64,000 nucleotides of DNA from Chloroflexota bacterium. Its GTDB lineage: Bacteria > Chloroflexota > UBA11872. Below are positions 16,582 to 29,500 of the stretch, in pieces. The notes under the pieces are model-generated. The model did not search any database and was not told the DNA's origin. It worked only from the letters and a program-made list of their open reading frames with translations. Where the stretch lies: contig JAPOWQ010000074.1 of the NCBI GenBank assembly GCA_026707585.1, positions 1 to 64,000 of the forward strand, read 5' to 3'. The position numbers were made by a program, and so were the translations under genes. The number at the start of each line of letters is the position of its first letter. Positions within the stretch are counted from its first letter, which is position 1.

Positions 16582-16626
16582 AGTGGCCTTCGGGCTGTGC
16601 GGGTTCGAGTCCCGCCCTCGGCACCA
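16572..16626 (+). tRNA. 3' half of tRNA-Leu(GAG), displaced fragment or attachment site
   Basis: TTGAGGG is the anticodon loop (GAG). A long variable arm with a TTCG loop follows (GTGGCCTTCGGGCTGT), then a perfect T arm GCGGG-TTCGAGT-CCCGC (16599-16615), acceptor strand CCTCGGC (16616-16622), discriminator A and encoded CCA (16624-16626). The long variable arm and discriminator A are class II, leucine features. The 5' half is absent: upstream is repeat B, which cannot pair with the anticodon stem or acceptor strand. It is therefore not a functional tRNA. Confidence 0.8.
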
Positions 16627-16726
16627 CTCGAAGTAGGCGCGGCTTCGAGCGAACGGCGGCGACTGCGAGAGTTCTTGGCCGCCGGTGCTTGGCGATATTG
16701 ATGCCGGAGCGAAGTGCCGCCGCCGA

Positions 16727-17320
16727 TCACCGCCGCCAGTCGGTGCATTGGCGCCGAAGGTACAGCAGCGGGGCGAAGATGCCGAACAGGCACTACGCGT
16801 TCAGGGTGTAGACCTCGGTGATGATGGCCTGGACCCAGAGATGCTCCGAGGCGGCGAACAGCCAGGCCCCGATCAGTGCGACTGCCGCCGAGACGCCGCG
16901 TAGCCTGGCGCAGGCATACACCGCCCCGCAGGCGAGAGCGCCCAGGACCGCGCTGAGCAGATGGCCAAAGGGAGCAGGCGATCCCCACGGCAGCTTGAGG
17001 AATAGGCTGGGAATCAGGGTGTGCAGCGGGTAACCAGGCGGATGCCGGATGCCCTGGAACCAGCCCACCATGAGGAACCAGCCATCGTCCTCCAGCGCCA
17101 CCGTGTGGGGCATGGTGATGACGTGGAGGGTCAGTGGGCCGGAAACGGCGCCGATACCGGCGACGGCATCGGCAACGCCTGGTCGCGGCCATGATCGGCG
17201 CGAAGCGTCGGGAATCTCGGGTGCGGCCGACTCGGCGCCGCGGCGAGACGTCCACATCCGCCTGCGGCCCGCCGCCGAGCGCCTACGCCGTGAGCGGGAT
17301 TTTCTGGCTCGTCGGGCCAC
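16727..17320 (-). pseudogene. DUF2723 membrane glycosyltransferase-like gene, N-terminal remnant
   Basis: The N-terminal part of a DUF2723 (GT-C type, protein O-mannosyltransferase-like) protein: HVITMPHTVALEDDGWFLMV, then GIRHPPGYPLHTLIPSLFLK, LLSAVLGALACGAVYACARL and EHLWVQAIITEVYTLNA. The acidic DD pair, the HPPGYPL motif and the EVYTLN motif are family hallmarks, lying between membrane helices. An in-frame TAG at 16793-16795 follows; the same frame resumes with CLFGIFAPLLYLRR and stops at 16727. The remaining ~300-500 residues expected for the family are missing; the tRNA-Leu fragment lies 100 nt beyond. The gene was probably cut by the integration event. The stretch from the nominal start at 17320 to about 17160 reads poorly and may not be coding. 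Confidence 0.8.
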
Positions 17321-17514
17321 TGCCGTCGTCCTGGGCCCGAGCTATTGGGACAGGAATCGCGGGCTGCTGGGACGCGCCCTCTTTTGCCGAGTCCCAGACG
17401 CCTTCGCCGCAGCGGGACTGGGCCGGGAGACTGGCCCGATGCCGGGTCATTGCGGCACGCGGATGAGTCGAGGCTCAGTTTCCCGTGACTACTGGGGCAA
17501 CAGACGACCCGATC

Positions 17515-20500
17515 CTATTCCTCGGGTCCCCGAACCATCGTCTCTCGCCGGCTGGAGAGCATGATGCCGTCGGCCGTGCAGATGGCTCCCGGATCGTCGC
17601 AGTCCGTGGTGACGGGGAGCACGATGGTCACGTCGGCGCCGGAGTCCGGTCGGACAGTGATTCGCCAGCGGATGTTGCTGGGCTTCTCCAGCCGCTGAGC
17701 CTTGGTCACCGTGCCGCCCGTGACGTCGAGTCCATGGTCGCGGAGGCTTCGGAAGCTCAGCTTCACTTCCTGATTGAAGCGAATCTCAAAGGTGAAGGTT
17801 GACTCTCCGTCATGGGTTTCCGGCACGCTTTCGAAGGCAACCGTCAGCGGCTCGGAAGGTGCGGCCGCGACCTCGGCCGTCGCCGCGCTCGTGAGCGACT
17901 CGCTGTGCCCGGCGTCGTCGGTGAAGGTCACCCGCACTCGGATCGCCTTGCCCGCGTCGCCGTCTTGCAGTTCGTAGGTCGCGCCGGTGGCGCCATCGAT
18001 GTCGGCGTCACCGCGAATCCACTGGTAACTGAACGTCGCGTTGGCCAGGCCGTCCGCATCCGCGATGCCCGACGTGTCCGCCGTTAGCGTTTGGCCGACC
18101 TCAGTCGTGCCGCTGACGGTCGGCGCGCCCGTAGCTGTGCGGTTGGGCCTAGCCGCGACCTCGGCCGTCGCCGCGCTCGTGAGCGACTCGCTGTGCCCGG
18201 CGTCGTCGGTGAAGGTCACCCGCACTCGGATCGCCTTGCCCGCGTCGCCGTCTTGCAGTTCGTAGGTCGCGCCGGTGGCGCCATCGATGTCGGCGTCACC
18301 GCGAATCCACTGGTAACTGAACGTCGCGTTGGCCAGGCCGTCCGCATCCGCGATGCCCGACGTGTCCGCCGTCAGCGTTTGGCCGATTTCAGTCGTGCCG
18401 CTAATCGTGGGGGCGCCCGTCGCCGGTCGGTTCGGCCGGGCCGCGACCTCGGCGGTCGCCGCGCTGGTGAGCGACTCGGCGTGGCCGGCGTCGTCGGTGA
18501 ACGTGACCCGCACCTTGATCGTGGCGCCCGCGTCGGCATCCGCTAGCTCGTAGGTCGCGCGGGTCGCGCCGTCGATGTCCGCGTCACCGCGGATCCACTG
18601 GAAGCTGAACGTCGCGTTGGCCAGGCCGTCGGCGTCCGTGATGCCCGACGTGTCCGCCGTCAGCGTTTGGCCGACCTGGGCAGTGCCGGTGATCGTCGGG
18701 GCGCCCGTGGCGGACCGGTTGGGCCGAGCCGCGACCTCGGCCGTCGCCGCGCTGGTGAGCGACTCCGAGTGGCCGGCGTCGTCCGCAAACGTCACCCGCA
18801 CCGTGATCGTGGCGCCCGCGTCGGCGTCCGCTAGCACGTAGGTCGCGCCGGTGGCGCCCTCGATGTCCGCGTCGCCGAGAATCCACTGATAGCTGAACGT
18901 CGCGTTGGTCAGGCCGTCCGCATCCGCGATGCCCGTCGTGTCCACCGACAGCGTCTGTCCCACCTCGGCTGTGCCCGTGATTTGCGGCACACCGGAAGCG
19001 GGCGAGTTGGTCGCCGGTGCCGTCGGCGTCGCCTCGGCCCGGTCGGATGCCTCACTCACGCCGGACTTGCCGATGGCCTTGACGCGGTAGACGTGCCGGA
19101 CATCGACGGTCGTGGCGGTGTCCGTGTAGGTCGTGGCGGTGCTGCCGGTGTCTTCGACGTAGATCTGCAATGCCGTCTCACCCTCGCTGGGGCGCCGCCG
19201 CAGAATCCGATAGCCGGTGACGGACGAATCGACCGGGGCATCCCAACTGAGGGCTATGGAGCCATCCGCGTTGACTGATGCCGTGAGGTTCCGCGGCGCT
19301 TGCGGTGGGCTGGCCGGCGGCTCTACGGACTTACCGACGCTGGGCTCCTCGGACTTCCCGACGCTCGTCGTGCTCTTCGACTGTTTGCCGGAGCCCTGGC
19401 CCTGGCGGTTAGGGCTCACCGACCGGCCCTCGCTTGGCGCGCCCTCTCCGGTGATGGTTTGCTCGAGGCTGTTGGTTAGCCGCCGGTCGCCGCTGGCGCA
19501 CGGGGCGCCTCGGGCGTCGCATGCCCGGTCCGCGGGAAGCGTGATCAAGATGTCGTCGTAGGAGTCGGGCACCAGCACGACCTCCCACAGCCTCCCGTCG
19601 CGGTTCACCCACCACGCGCTCGTCACGTCGGCGCCGGTGACCGTGAGCAGGAATGCGGACGCGGGGCCGGCGTCGATCCGGATCGGCTCACTGAAGCGAA
19701 TGTGGAACCGCAGTTCGTCATCCGAACCCGTGTGAGTCTCGGGCACTTGCTCGAATTGGGCCGTGAGCGGCTGGAGTCCCGCAGGGTCGGTGAGGTTCTC
19801 GGACTCTGAACCGGGCTCGGAGAAGTCACACGAGGCGGCGTAGTTGCCGTCGGTGTCGCGAATGGCCGGTTCGCCCGCGGTCGCCGGCATCAGGTAGCGC
19901 ATTTCGACCTCGTCGGCGGCGGTAACGGGTGAGGCCAGGAAGAGCGTGAAGCTACGCCCGGAGATTGACACGTGGATCACGTCCCGCAAGCCGCCGTTCA
20001 CGATCACCGCGAAGCGGCTGACATCGGGCACGGAGGATTCGTCCAGGTCCCGGTCATAGGTCAGCGTCAGCTCCGCACCGCTCACGGTGTTGCCGACAAG
20101 CTGGGGTCCGGCACTCTGCGGCATTCCGAAGTGCTCGCCGGAGGGAGCGCTGTCCCCAACGGCGTTGATCGCCATGACTCGCACGGTGTAGACGGAGCCG
20201 TTGGTCAGCCCCCCGATGAGGTGGTGGATCTGTGTGGCTCCGGGAGTCCACTCCTCGACAATGGCTTCGGACACCGCGTTGGCATTGGTCCAGCTTTCCG
20301 CGCCCGGCTTCCACTGGAGTCGATAGCCGGTGATCGCGGAGTTGCCGTCGCTGCGCGGTTCATTCCAGCTGGCGACAAGCTGATTGTCGAACGGCGCGAC
20401 CCGGAGATACCGCGGTTCGGCGGGCACAGTCGACGTTGGTACGGGCTGATCCTCGAGCGGCGTCTCCTCGATCCAAATCTGGTGCGTCGTCGACGGCATC

Positions 20501-23500
20501 CAGTCCATGAACAGTTGGTAGAACTCTTCGCTTAGCCAGACGAACGTGTTCCCGTTTTGGCCATCAACCTCGGTGAATCGAACCGTTACGTCATCGATGT
20601 GCAGGGTCCAATCCTCGTAGTGATCCCGCTTCACCTCGGCGGCCCAGCTGGGCCCGTCCACCCGTCGGATGTGGATGGAGAACCGCGAGCGTTCGGGTGT
20701 CCCAAATATGGGCCTTGGGTCAAGGCTTGGGTCGATATTTGGCCAGGTGTGGACACTCCACACTTTGAAGGTCTCGCCGCGGAAGGTGAAGTGGTCGCTG
20801 CTGATGCTCGACCGATCCGCGTAAGGGTCCTGGGTCCCGTGATACCCGAGGTGCAGACGTCCGAAGTCGTCGTTAGAGCTGTCGGCAAGCTTGAGCACGG
20901 CGCACCAGATGCCGGAATCGCATGTGGCCGGTTGGTCCGTGTCGTCATTCATGAGCGTGACGTCGGCGCTTGACGGATGGGCGGCCACATAACCCTCCGG
21001 CAGGGCGCCGAAGCCCAGGCGCACCATCTCGCCGTCATCCTCGACGGTGTCGTCCACGGCCACCAACGTGAAGGACTTCTGGGTTTCCCAGGCGCCAAAG
21101 GTCAGAACCGGCGGCACTCCGGTCCAGTCGTCCGGAGTCGCCCCGGAATGTCCCTCCGCCGTCAGAGGGACCTCCACCGGCTCTTCACGCGACGAGTCGA
21201 GCCTGACGGTCACGATCGCGTCTAGCCCGCCCTCCGTGGCGCTGTACCTTTCCGCGTCGAATGTGACGAGCACGGAACCCTCGGGATATGGAATCTCCTT
21301 GATCAGCCCCGGTCGATCATTGGGGTCCGTAATCGCCTCCCGATCGTCGTCCGTGATCGTCACCGTGGTCGTCGCCTGGGCGCCGGCGCTCACGCCCGTG
21401 GGCAGGCTGCCGCCAAAGCCGAGCTTGACGCTCTCGCTATCGTCATCCTCGGAGTCATCAACCGCGGTGAACGTGAGCGTCTTTGCGGTATCGCCGCTCG
21501 CGAACGTGAGGCTGGCCGGCACTCCGGTGTAGTCGGAATCCGTGGCCCCGTCCTGGTTGGTCCGCGTCAGCGGGATCACCACTTCCCGCTCCGGATCGGC
21601 GCTCAACACCACCCTCACCTCGACCTCGTCTTCCGCCACGTTGGTGGTCGAGGGGTCGTCGTACTCGTCCACCGTGTAGGCCGCCGCGCCGAAGCTCACC
21701 GTCACCGCCGGTACGTCGTCGTCGGTGATGCTCACCACAGCTTCGTCGGTAGCGCCTGCGCTTACGCCCGTGGGCAAGTTCCCGAAGCTCAGCTTGACCG
21801 ACTCTCCGTCGTCATTGGCGCTGTCTGACGCCGCCCTGAATTCGAATGTCTGCGCCGTCTCCCCGCTGCTGAACGTGACGTTGGCCGGCACGCCCGAGTA
21901 GTCGCCGCTGGTCGCCCCACCCTGATTGGCCTTCGTCAGCGGGATCACGACCTGCCGCTCCGGGTCCGCGCTCAGCGTCACCGCCACGGTCACGTCGCCG
22001 CCCTCGGCCACCGTGTAGGTCGCCGCGCCAAAGCTCACCGTCACCGCCGGCACGTCGTCGTCCGATATCGTGACCACCGCCTGGGACGGTGCCGCGGATG
22101 TGACCCTGGCGGGCAGCGTTCCGAAACTCAGCTTCACCGACTCTCCGTCGTCGTTGGCGCTGTCCGACTCCGCTCTGAACGCGAAGGTTTGTTCCGTGTC
22201 GCCACTCTGGAAGGTCACGCTGGCGGGCACGCCCGAGTAATCCGCGCTCGTCGCCCCACCCTGGTTCACCCTGAGCAGCGGAACCTCCACAGTCCGCTCC
22301 GGGTCCGCGCTTAGCGTCACCGACACCGTCACTTCGCCGCCCTCGGCCACGCTGTAGCTTGCCTGCCCAAAGCTCACCGTCACCGCCGGGTCGTCGTCAT
22401 CGGCGATGCTCACCACGGCTTCGTTGGGGGTGCCGGCGCTCACGCCCGTGGGCAGGCTGCCGCCAAAGCCCAGCTTCACCGACTCCCCGTCGTCGTCCAC
22501 GTTGTCGGTCGTCGCGCTGAACGTGAACGTCTGCTCCACTTGCCCGCTCGTGAACGTGACCTCAGCGGGGACGCCGGAGTAGTCCGCGTTGCTGGCGCCG
22601 TCCTGGTTGGTCCGCGTCAGCGGGATGACGACCTGCCGCTCCGGATCCGCGCTGAGCGTCAGTGTCACGGTCACGTCGTCGCCCTCGGCCACCGCGTAGG
22701 TAGCCGCGCCAAAGCTCACCGTCACGGTCGGGTCGTCGTCGTCGGCAATCGCCACCACAGCTTGCGACGGCGACGCGGAGCTGACCCTGGCGGGCAGGGT
22801 CCCGAAGGTCAACCGCACCCGTTCCCCGTCGTCGTCGATTGCGTCCTGCTCCGCGCGGAACTCGAACGTCTCCGTCGTGTCGCCACTCTGGAACGTCAAG
22901 CTTGCCGGCACGCCCGAATAATCGGCGGCCGTCGCCCCGTCCAGGGTGGTCACCGTGATCGGCACCTCCACCGTCCGCTCGGGATCCGCGCTCAGTTCCA
23001 CCGTCACGGTGACCTCACCGCCCTCCGCCACCGAGTACGTCGACGCGTCAAAGCTCACCGTCACGGTCGGGTCGTCGTCATCAGCGATGCTCACCACGGC
23101 TTCATGGGTAGCGCCCGCATTCACGCCCGTGGGCAGGCTGCCACCGAAGCCCAGCTTCACCGACTCCCCGTCGTCGTCCACGTTGTCGGCGGTAGCGCTG
23201 AACGTGAACGTCTGCTCCGTCTCCCCGCTCGTGAACGTCACCTCGGCCGGAACGCCCGAGTAGTCGGAGCTCGTCGCCCCGCCCTGGTTGGTCTTCGTCA
23301 GCGGGATAACGACCTGCCGCTCCGGGTCCACGCTCAACTCCACCGTCACCACGACTTCGTTTTCCATCACGCTCGTGGTGCCCGTCTCGTCGCTCTCCGC
23401 CACGCTGTAGCTGGCCTGCCCAAAGCTCACCGCCACGACGGGCACATCGTCATCCGTGATCGTCACCGTCGTCGAGGAGGGGGTGCCCGCGCTCACACGC

Positions 23501-26500
23501 GTGGGGAGGTTCCCGAAGCTCAGCTTCACCGACTCCCCGTCGTCGTTGGCGCTGTCCGACTCCGCGTCGAACGTGAAGGTCTTTTCCGTCTCTCCGCTCT
23601 GGAACGTGACGCCGGCCGGCACCCCGGAGTAGTCAGCGTTGCTCGCGCCGCCCTGGTTCGTCGCCGTCAGCGGGATCTCCACCGTGCGCTCCGGATCCGC
23701 GCTCAGCGTCACCCTCACCGTGACGCCGGCGCCTTCCGGCACCGTGTACGCCACCTGCCCGAATCGGACGCTCACCGCCGGGTCGTCGTCGTCCGCGATG
23801 GCGACCGTCGTGGCAACTGGGATTGCGGCGCTCACGCCCGTGGGCAGATTGCCGAAGCCCAGCTTCACCGACTCCCCATCGTCGTCCACGCTGTCGGCGG
23901 TAGCACTGAATGTGAACGTCTGCTCCGTCTCGCCGCTCGGGAATGTCACCTCGGCCGGGACGCCTGAGTAGTCGCCGGTGCTCGCCCCGCCCTCGTGCGT
24001 CACCGTCAGCGGAATCTCCACCGTCCGCTCGGGATCCGCGCTCAACCGCACCGTCACCACGACCTCGTTTTCGGTCACGTTCGAGGTGCTCGTGTCGTCA
24101 CTCTCAGCCACGCTGTAGCTGGACTGCCCGAAGCTCACCGTCACGACAGGGTCGTCGTTGTCCATGATGGAGATCGTCGTGGCATCCGGGGTTCCGGCGC
24201 TCACGCCCGTGGGCAGGCTGACGCCAAAGCTCAGCTTGACCGACTCCCCGTCATCGTCCACGTCGTCGGCCGCAGCACTGAACTTGAATGTCTGCTCCGT
24301 CTCCCCGGTCGTGAACGTCACCTCGGCCGGGACGCCCGAGTAGTCGGCGTTGCTCGCCGCTCCCTGGTTCGTCGTCGTCAGCGGAATCTCCACCGTCCGT
24401 TCGGGATCCGCGCTCAGCCGCACCGTCACCGTGACCTCACCACCCTCCGCCACCGGATACGTCGCCGCGCCAAAGCTCACCGCCACCGCCGGGTCGTCGT
24501 CGTCCGTGATGCTCACCGCCGCCTGCGACGGCGACGTGGAGGTCACCCTCGAGGGCAGAGTCCCGAACGTCAGCCTTACCGACTCACCGTCGTCATCGAC
24601 CGTGTCCTGGGTAGCGCGGAATTCGAATGTCTCCGTCGTGTCGCCACTCTGGAACGTCACGCTGGCCGGCACCCCCGAATAGTCGGCGGCCGTCGCGCCG
24701 TCCATGTTCGTCACGGTGATCGGGACCTCCACCGTGCGCTCCGGGTCCGCGCTCAGCGTCACCGTCACGGTGGCGGTGCCGCCCTCCGTCGCGCTGTAGC
24801 TGGCCTGCCCAAAGCTCACCGTCACCGCTGGATCGTCGTCGTCCGCAATCGTCACCGTCGTGGCGTCAGGGGCGGCGGCGCTCACGCCCGCGGGCAGGCT
24901 GCCGCCAAAGCCCAGCTTCACCGACTCCCCGTCGTCGTCGACCGTGTCCTGGAGCGCCGTAAAGGTAAAGGTCTCCGTCGTGTCGCCACTCTGGAACGTC
25001 ACGCTGGCCGGCACCCCCGAATAGTCGGCGGCCGTCGCGCCGTCCATGGTGGTCACAGAGACTGGGATCTCCACCGTCCGCTCCGGATCCGCGCTCAGCG
25101 TCACCGTCACCGTCAGGTCGTCGCCTTCCGCCACGCTGTAGCTGGCCTGCCCGAAGCTCACCGTCACCACGGGATCGTCGTCGTCCGTGATCGCCACCAT
25201 GGCTGTCGCCGGGGTACCGGCGCTCACGCCCGTCGGCAGGCTCCCGCCAAAGCCCAGCTTCACCGACTCCCCGTCGTCGTCCACGCTGTCGCTCGTCGCG
25301 CTGAACGTGAACGTCTGCTCCGTCTCCCCGCTCGTGAACGTCACCTCGGCCGGGACGCCCGAGTAGTCGGCGTTGCTCGCCGCTCCCTGGTTCGTCGTCG
25401 TCAGCGGAATCTCCACCGTCCGTTCGGGATCCGCGCTCAGCCGCACCGTCACCGTGACCTCACCACCCTCCGCCACCGGGTAGGTCGCCGCGCCGAACAT
25501 CACCGTCACTGCAGGGTCGTCGTCGTCGGTGATCGCCACCGTCGCCGCGGTGTGAGTCCCAGCGCTCACCCGGGCGGGGAGGTTTCCAAGGGTCAGCCTT
25601 ACCGACTCTCTGTCGTCGTCCACCGAGTCCTGGAGCGCCGAGAACGCAATAGTCTCCGTCGTCTCGCCGCTATTGAACGTCACGCTGGTCGGCACACCCG
25701 AGTAATCCCCGCTCGTCGCCCCGCCCTGGTTCACTTTGAGCAGCGGAATCTCCACCGTCCGCTCCGGATCCGCGCTCAGCGTCACGATTACCGTGACGGT
25801 GTTCCCCTCCCCGACCGTGTACGTCGGCTGGCCAAAGCTCACCGTCACCGCGGGATCGTCGTCGTCCGTGATGGACACCACGGCCTGGGACGGCGCAGCG
25901 GCGGTGACCCTGGGGGGCAGGGTCCCGAAGGTCAACCGCAGCGACTCTCCGTCATCATCCACGGCATCGGCCGTGGCACTAAACGTGAATGACTTCGACG
26001 TCTCGCCGCTGGCGAAAGTCAGGCTGGTCGGCACTCCCGAGTAGTCGCTGGCGCTGGCCCCGCCCAGGTTCGCGGTCGTCAGCGGGATCAGGACCTGTCG
26101 CTCCGGGTCCGCGCTCAGGGACACCGTTACCTCAATCTCGTTCTCCGTAGCATTCGTGGTGTCCGGATCGTCGCTCTCCGCCACGCTGTAGCTGGCCTGC
26201 CCAAAGCTCACCGACACCGGCGGATCGTCGTCGTCGGCGATGGATACCGTCGTCGTCGCCGGCGCGCCGGCGCTCACGCGCGGGGGCAGCCCGCCAAAGC
26301 CCAGAATCACGGACTCACCGTCGTCATCCACGGCGTCCGGCGTCGCACGGAATGCGAACGACTTCGCCGTCACGCCGCTGGTGAACGTGAGGTTGGCCGG
26401 CACGCCCGAATAGTCGCTGGAGCTTGCCCCGCCCTGGTGCGTCGTCGTCAGCGGGATCACCACCTGCCGCTCCGGATTCGCGCTCAGCGACACCGTCACC

Positions 26501-29500
26501 TCGAATTCGTTTTCCGTTGCGTTCGTGGTCGAGGGGTCGTCGCTCTCCGCCACGGTGTACCTCGCCTGTCCAAAGCTCACCGTCACCGTTGGATCGTCGT
26601 CGTCCGTGATGCTCACCACCGCCTGCGACGGCGACGCCGAGCTGACCCTGGGCGGCAGGGTCCCGAAGGTCAGTCGCACCCGCTCCCCGTCGTCGTCAAT
26701 CGCGTCCTGCTCCGCCCGAAATTCGAACGTCTCCGTCGTGTCCCCGGTCACGAACGTCACCCGCGCCGGCACCCCGGAGTAGTCCGCGCTAGTCGCGCCA
26801 TCCATGTCGGTCACGGTGATCGGCACCTCCACCGTCCGCTCGGGATCGGCGCTCAACGTCACCGTCACCGTCACGTCACCGCCCTCGGTCGCGCTGTAGC
26901 TCGACTGCCCAAAGCTCACCGTCACCGCCGGATGGTCGTCATCCGCGATCGACACCGTGGTCGTCGCCGGCGTGCCGACGCTCACGCCCGCCGGCAGGCT
27001 GCCGCCAAAGCCCAGCTTCACCGACTCCCCGTCGTCGTCCACGGTATCGGCCGTGGCACTGAACGTGAACGACTTCGACGGCTCGCCGCTGGCGAAGGTG
27101 AGGTTGGCCGGGACTCCCGAGTAGTCGCCGGTGCTGGCCCCGCCCTGGTTCGTTGTGGTCAGCGGAATCACCACCTGCCGCTCCGGGTCCGCGCTCAAGG
27201 ACACCGTCACCTCGACCTCGTGCTCGGCCACGCTCGTGGTCGAGGTCTCATCGCTTTCCGCCACGCTGTAGCTCGCCTGCCCAAAGCTCACCGTCACCGA
27301 CGGATCGTCGTCGTCCGCGATCATCACTGTCGCGGTCGCGGGGGCGCCGGCGCTCACGCGCGCGGGCAGGTTGCCAAATCCGAGTCTGACGCTCTCGCCA
27401 TCGTCGTCTACAGCGTCCTGAACCGCCGAGAAGTTGAACTCCTTCTCGGTTTCGCCCGAGCTGAAGGTGACGCTGGACAGCCCTCCCACGTAGTCCGCGC
27501 TCGTCGCGCCACCCTGCTCCGTCGTCGTCAGCGGAATCTCCACTGTCCGCTCCGGGTCCGCGCTCAGCCTCACGGTCACCGTGACGTGGCTCCCCTCCGG
27601 TGCCGAGTACGACGCCTGTCCGAAGCTCACACTCACCGCCGGCACGTCGTCGTCGTTGATCGCCACCGTGGTCGACCGATGGGCTCCCGCGCTCACCCGG
27701 TGCGGAAGGCTCCCCAGCGTCAGCTTCACCGACTCGCCATCGTCATCCACATCATCGGCGGTGGCGCTGAACGTAATCGTCTGCGCCGTTTCGCCGCTGG
27801 CAAACGTCAGGCTGGTCGGCACGCCGGAGTAGTCCGCGCTCCCTGCTCCACCCTGGTTCAGCCGCAGCACCGAGATCTCCACGTCCCGTTCCGGATCCGC
27901 GCTCAGCCTCACCAGCACCATCACGTCGTCGCCCTCGGCCACCGTGTACGCCGCCGCGCCGAAGCTCACGCTTACTGCCGGGTGGTCGTCATCCGATATC
28001 GTCACCGTCGCCGCACTGCGGGCCCCGGCGCTCACCCGGGCCGGCAGATTCCCGAACGTCAGCTTTACGGACTCTCCGTCATCGTCCACGGTGTCGTCGG
28101 TAGCACTTAGCATGAACGTCTGCTCCGTTTCGCCGCTGTTGAACGTGACCTCAGTCGGAACGCCGGAGTAGTCCAGGTTGCTGGCACCACCCTGGTTGGC
28201 CGTCACCAGCGGGATCGCCACCGTCCGCTCCGGGTCCACGCTCAGCGTCACTGTCACGGTCACGTCGTTCCCCTCCGCCACCGGATACGTCGCCTGCCCG
28301 AAACTCACGCTCACCGCCGGCACGTCGTCGTCCGTGATCGCCACCGTCGTGGCCGCCGTGGCGCCGGCGCTCACAGCCGTCGGCAGCGTGGCGCCGATGG
28401 CCACCTTCACGCTCTCGCCGTCGTCATCCACCGTGTCCTGCTTCGCCGTGAACGCGAACGTCTGCTCGGTGTCCCCGCTGTCGAAGGTCACCGTGGCCGG
28501 GACGCCGTCGTAGTCCGCGCTCGTCGCGCCGCCTTGGTTGGTCACCGTCAACGGGATCTCAACCGTCCGCTCCGGATCGGCGCTCAGCGTCACCGTCACG
28601 GTGACGTCGTTCCCCTCGGCCACCGCATACGTGGGTTGCGCAAAGCCGACGGTCACCGGCACGTCCTCGTCGTCCGTCACCCTCACTGCCACCGCACGCA
28701 CGCTGATCCCGCCGTAGTCGCCATCGCCGGAGGCGGCCGTGTGGGTGATCGATTCCCTGTCATCGACAGCGTCGGCGTCCTGGGCTGCCGAAACGGTCAC
28801 CGTCTGCGCTTGGCTCCAGGTGGAGGCCGTGAACGTAAGGCTCGTTTGATTGACCGAGACATCCGAGCCGCTGGGGGCATTGACCGCGACGGTGACCGTC
28901 GACGTGGGTTGGCTGTCCAGCTTCACCGAATAGGTCCGGTCGCTCCCCTCCGGGATTGTCAACGCGGTTGGCGTCACGGTGACGCCGGCCCCGTCGTCGT
29001 CCGTAATCGCCACCGTCGCGGTGTCCCGCGCCTGCGTGTCCCCGGGCGGGATGCTCGTGTCTACAGTTACCCCGGCGGGCAACGTGGAGCCGAAGCCCAC
29101 CTTGACGCTCTCCCCGTCGTCGTCAACGGCGTCCTGGATCGCCGCGAAGTCGAAGGTCTCTTCCGTTTCGCCACTCGTGAAGGTGACTGTGGCCGGCACC
29201 CCCGAGTAGTCGCCGCTGCTGGCCCCGCCTAGGTTCGTCGTCGTCAGCGGGATCACCACCGTCCGCTCCGGGTCCGCACTCAACGCCACCGTCACCGTGA
29301 CGTCGCCGCCCTCCGCCACGCTGTAGCTCGCCTGCCCAAAGCGCACGGTCACGGCCGGGTCGTCATCGTCGGTGATGGACACCACGGTCTGGGACGGCGA
29401 CACGGACGTGACCCTGGTGGGAAGAATGCCGAAGGTCAACCGCACGCGCTCCCCGTCGTCATCGACGGCGTCGTCGGTCGCACTGAAGTTGAACGTCTCC

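Noticed and set aside
16442-16626. tRNA-Leu gene with a group I intron in the anticodon loop
   Set aside because: The 5' half of the tRNA is not found upstream, and no group I core elements were recognised. A displaced 3' half at an attachment site fits better.
22540-28110. Several very long plus-strand open frames (300-665 codons) rich in His and Arg opposite the repeat gene
   Set aside because: They are antisense to the Calx-beta units, repeat with the same period, and arise from strong codon bias (no stops in the complementary frame). The minus strand has a signal peptide and real domains.
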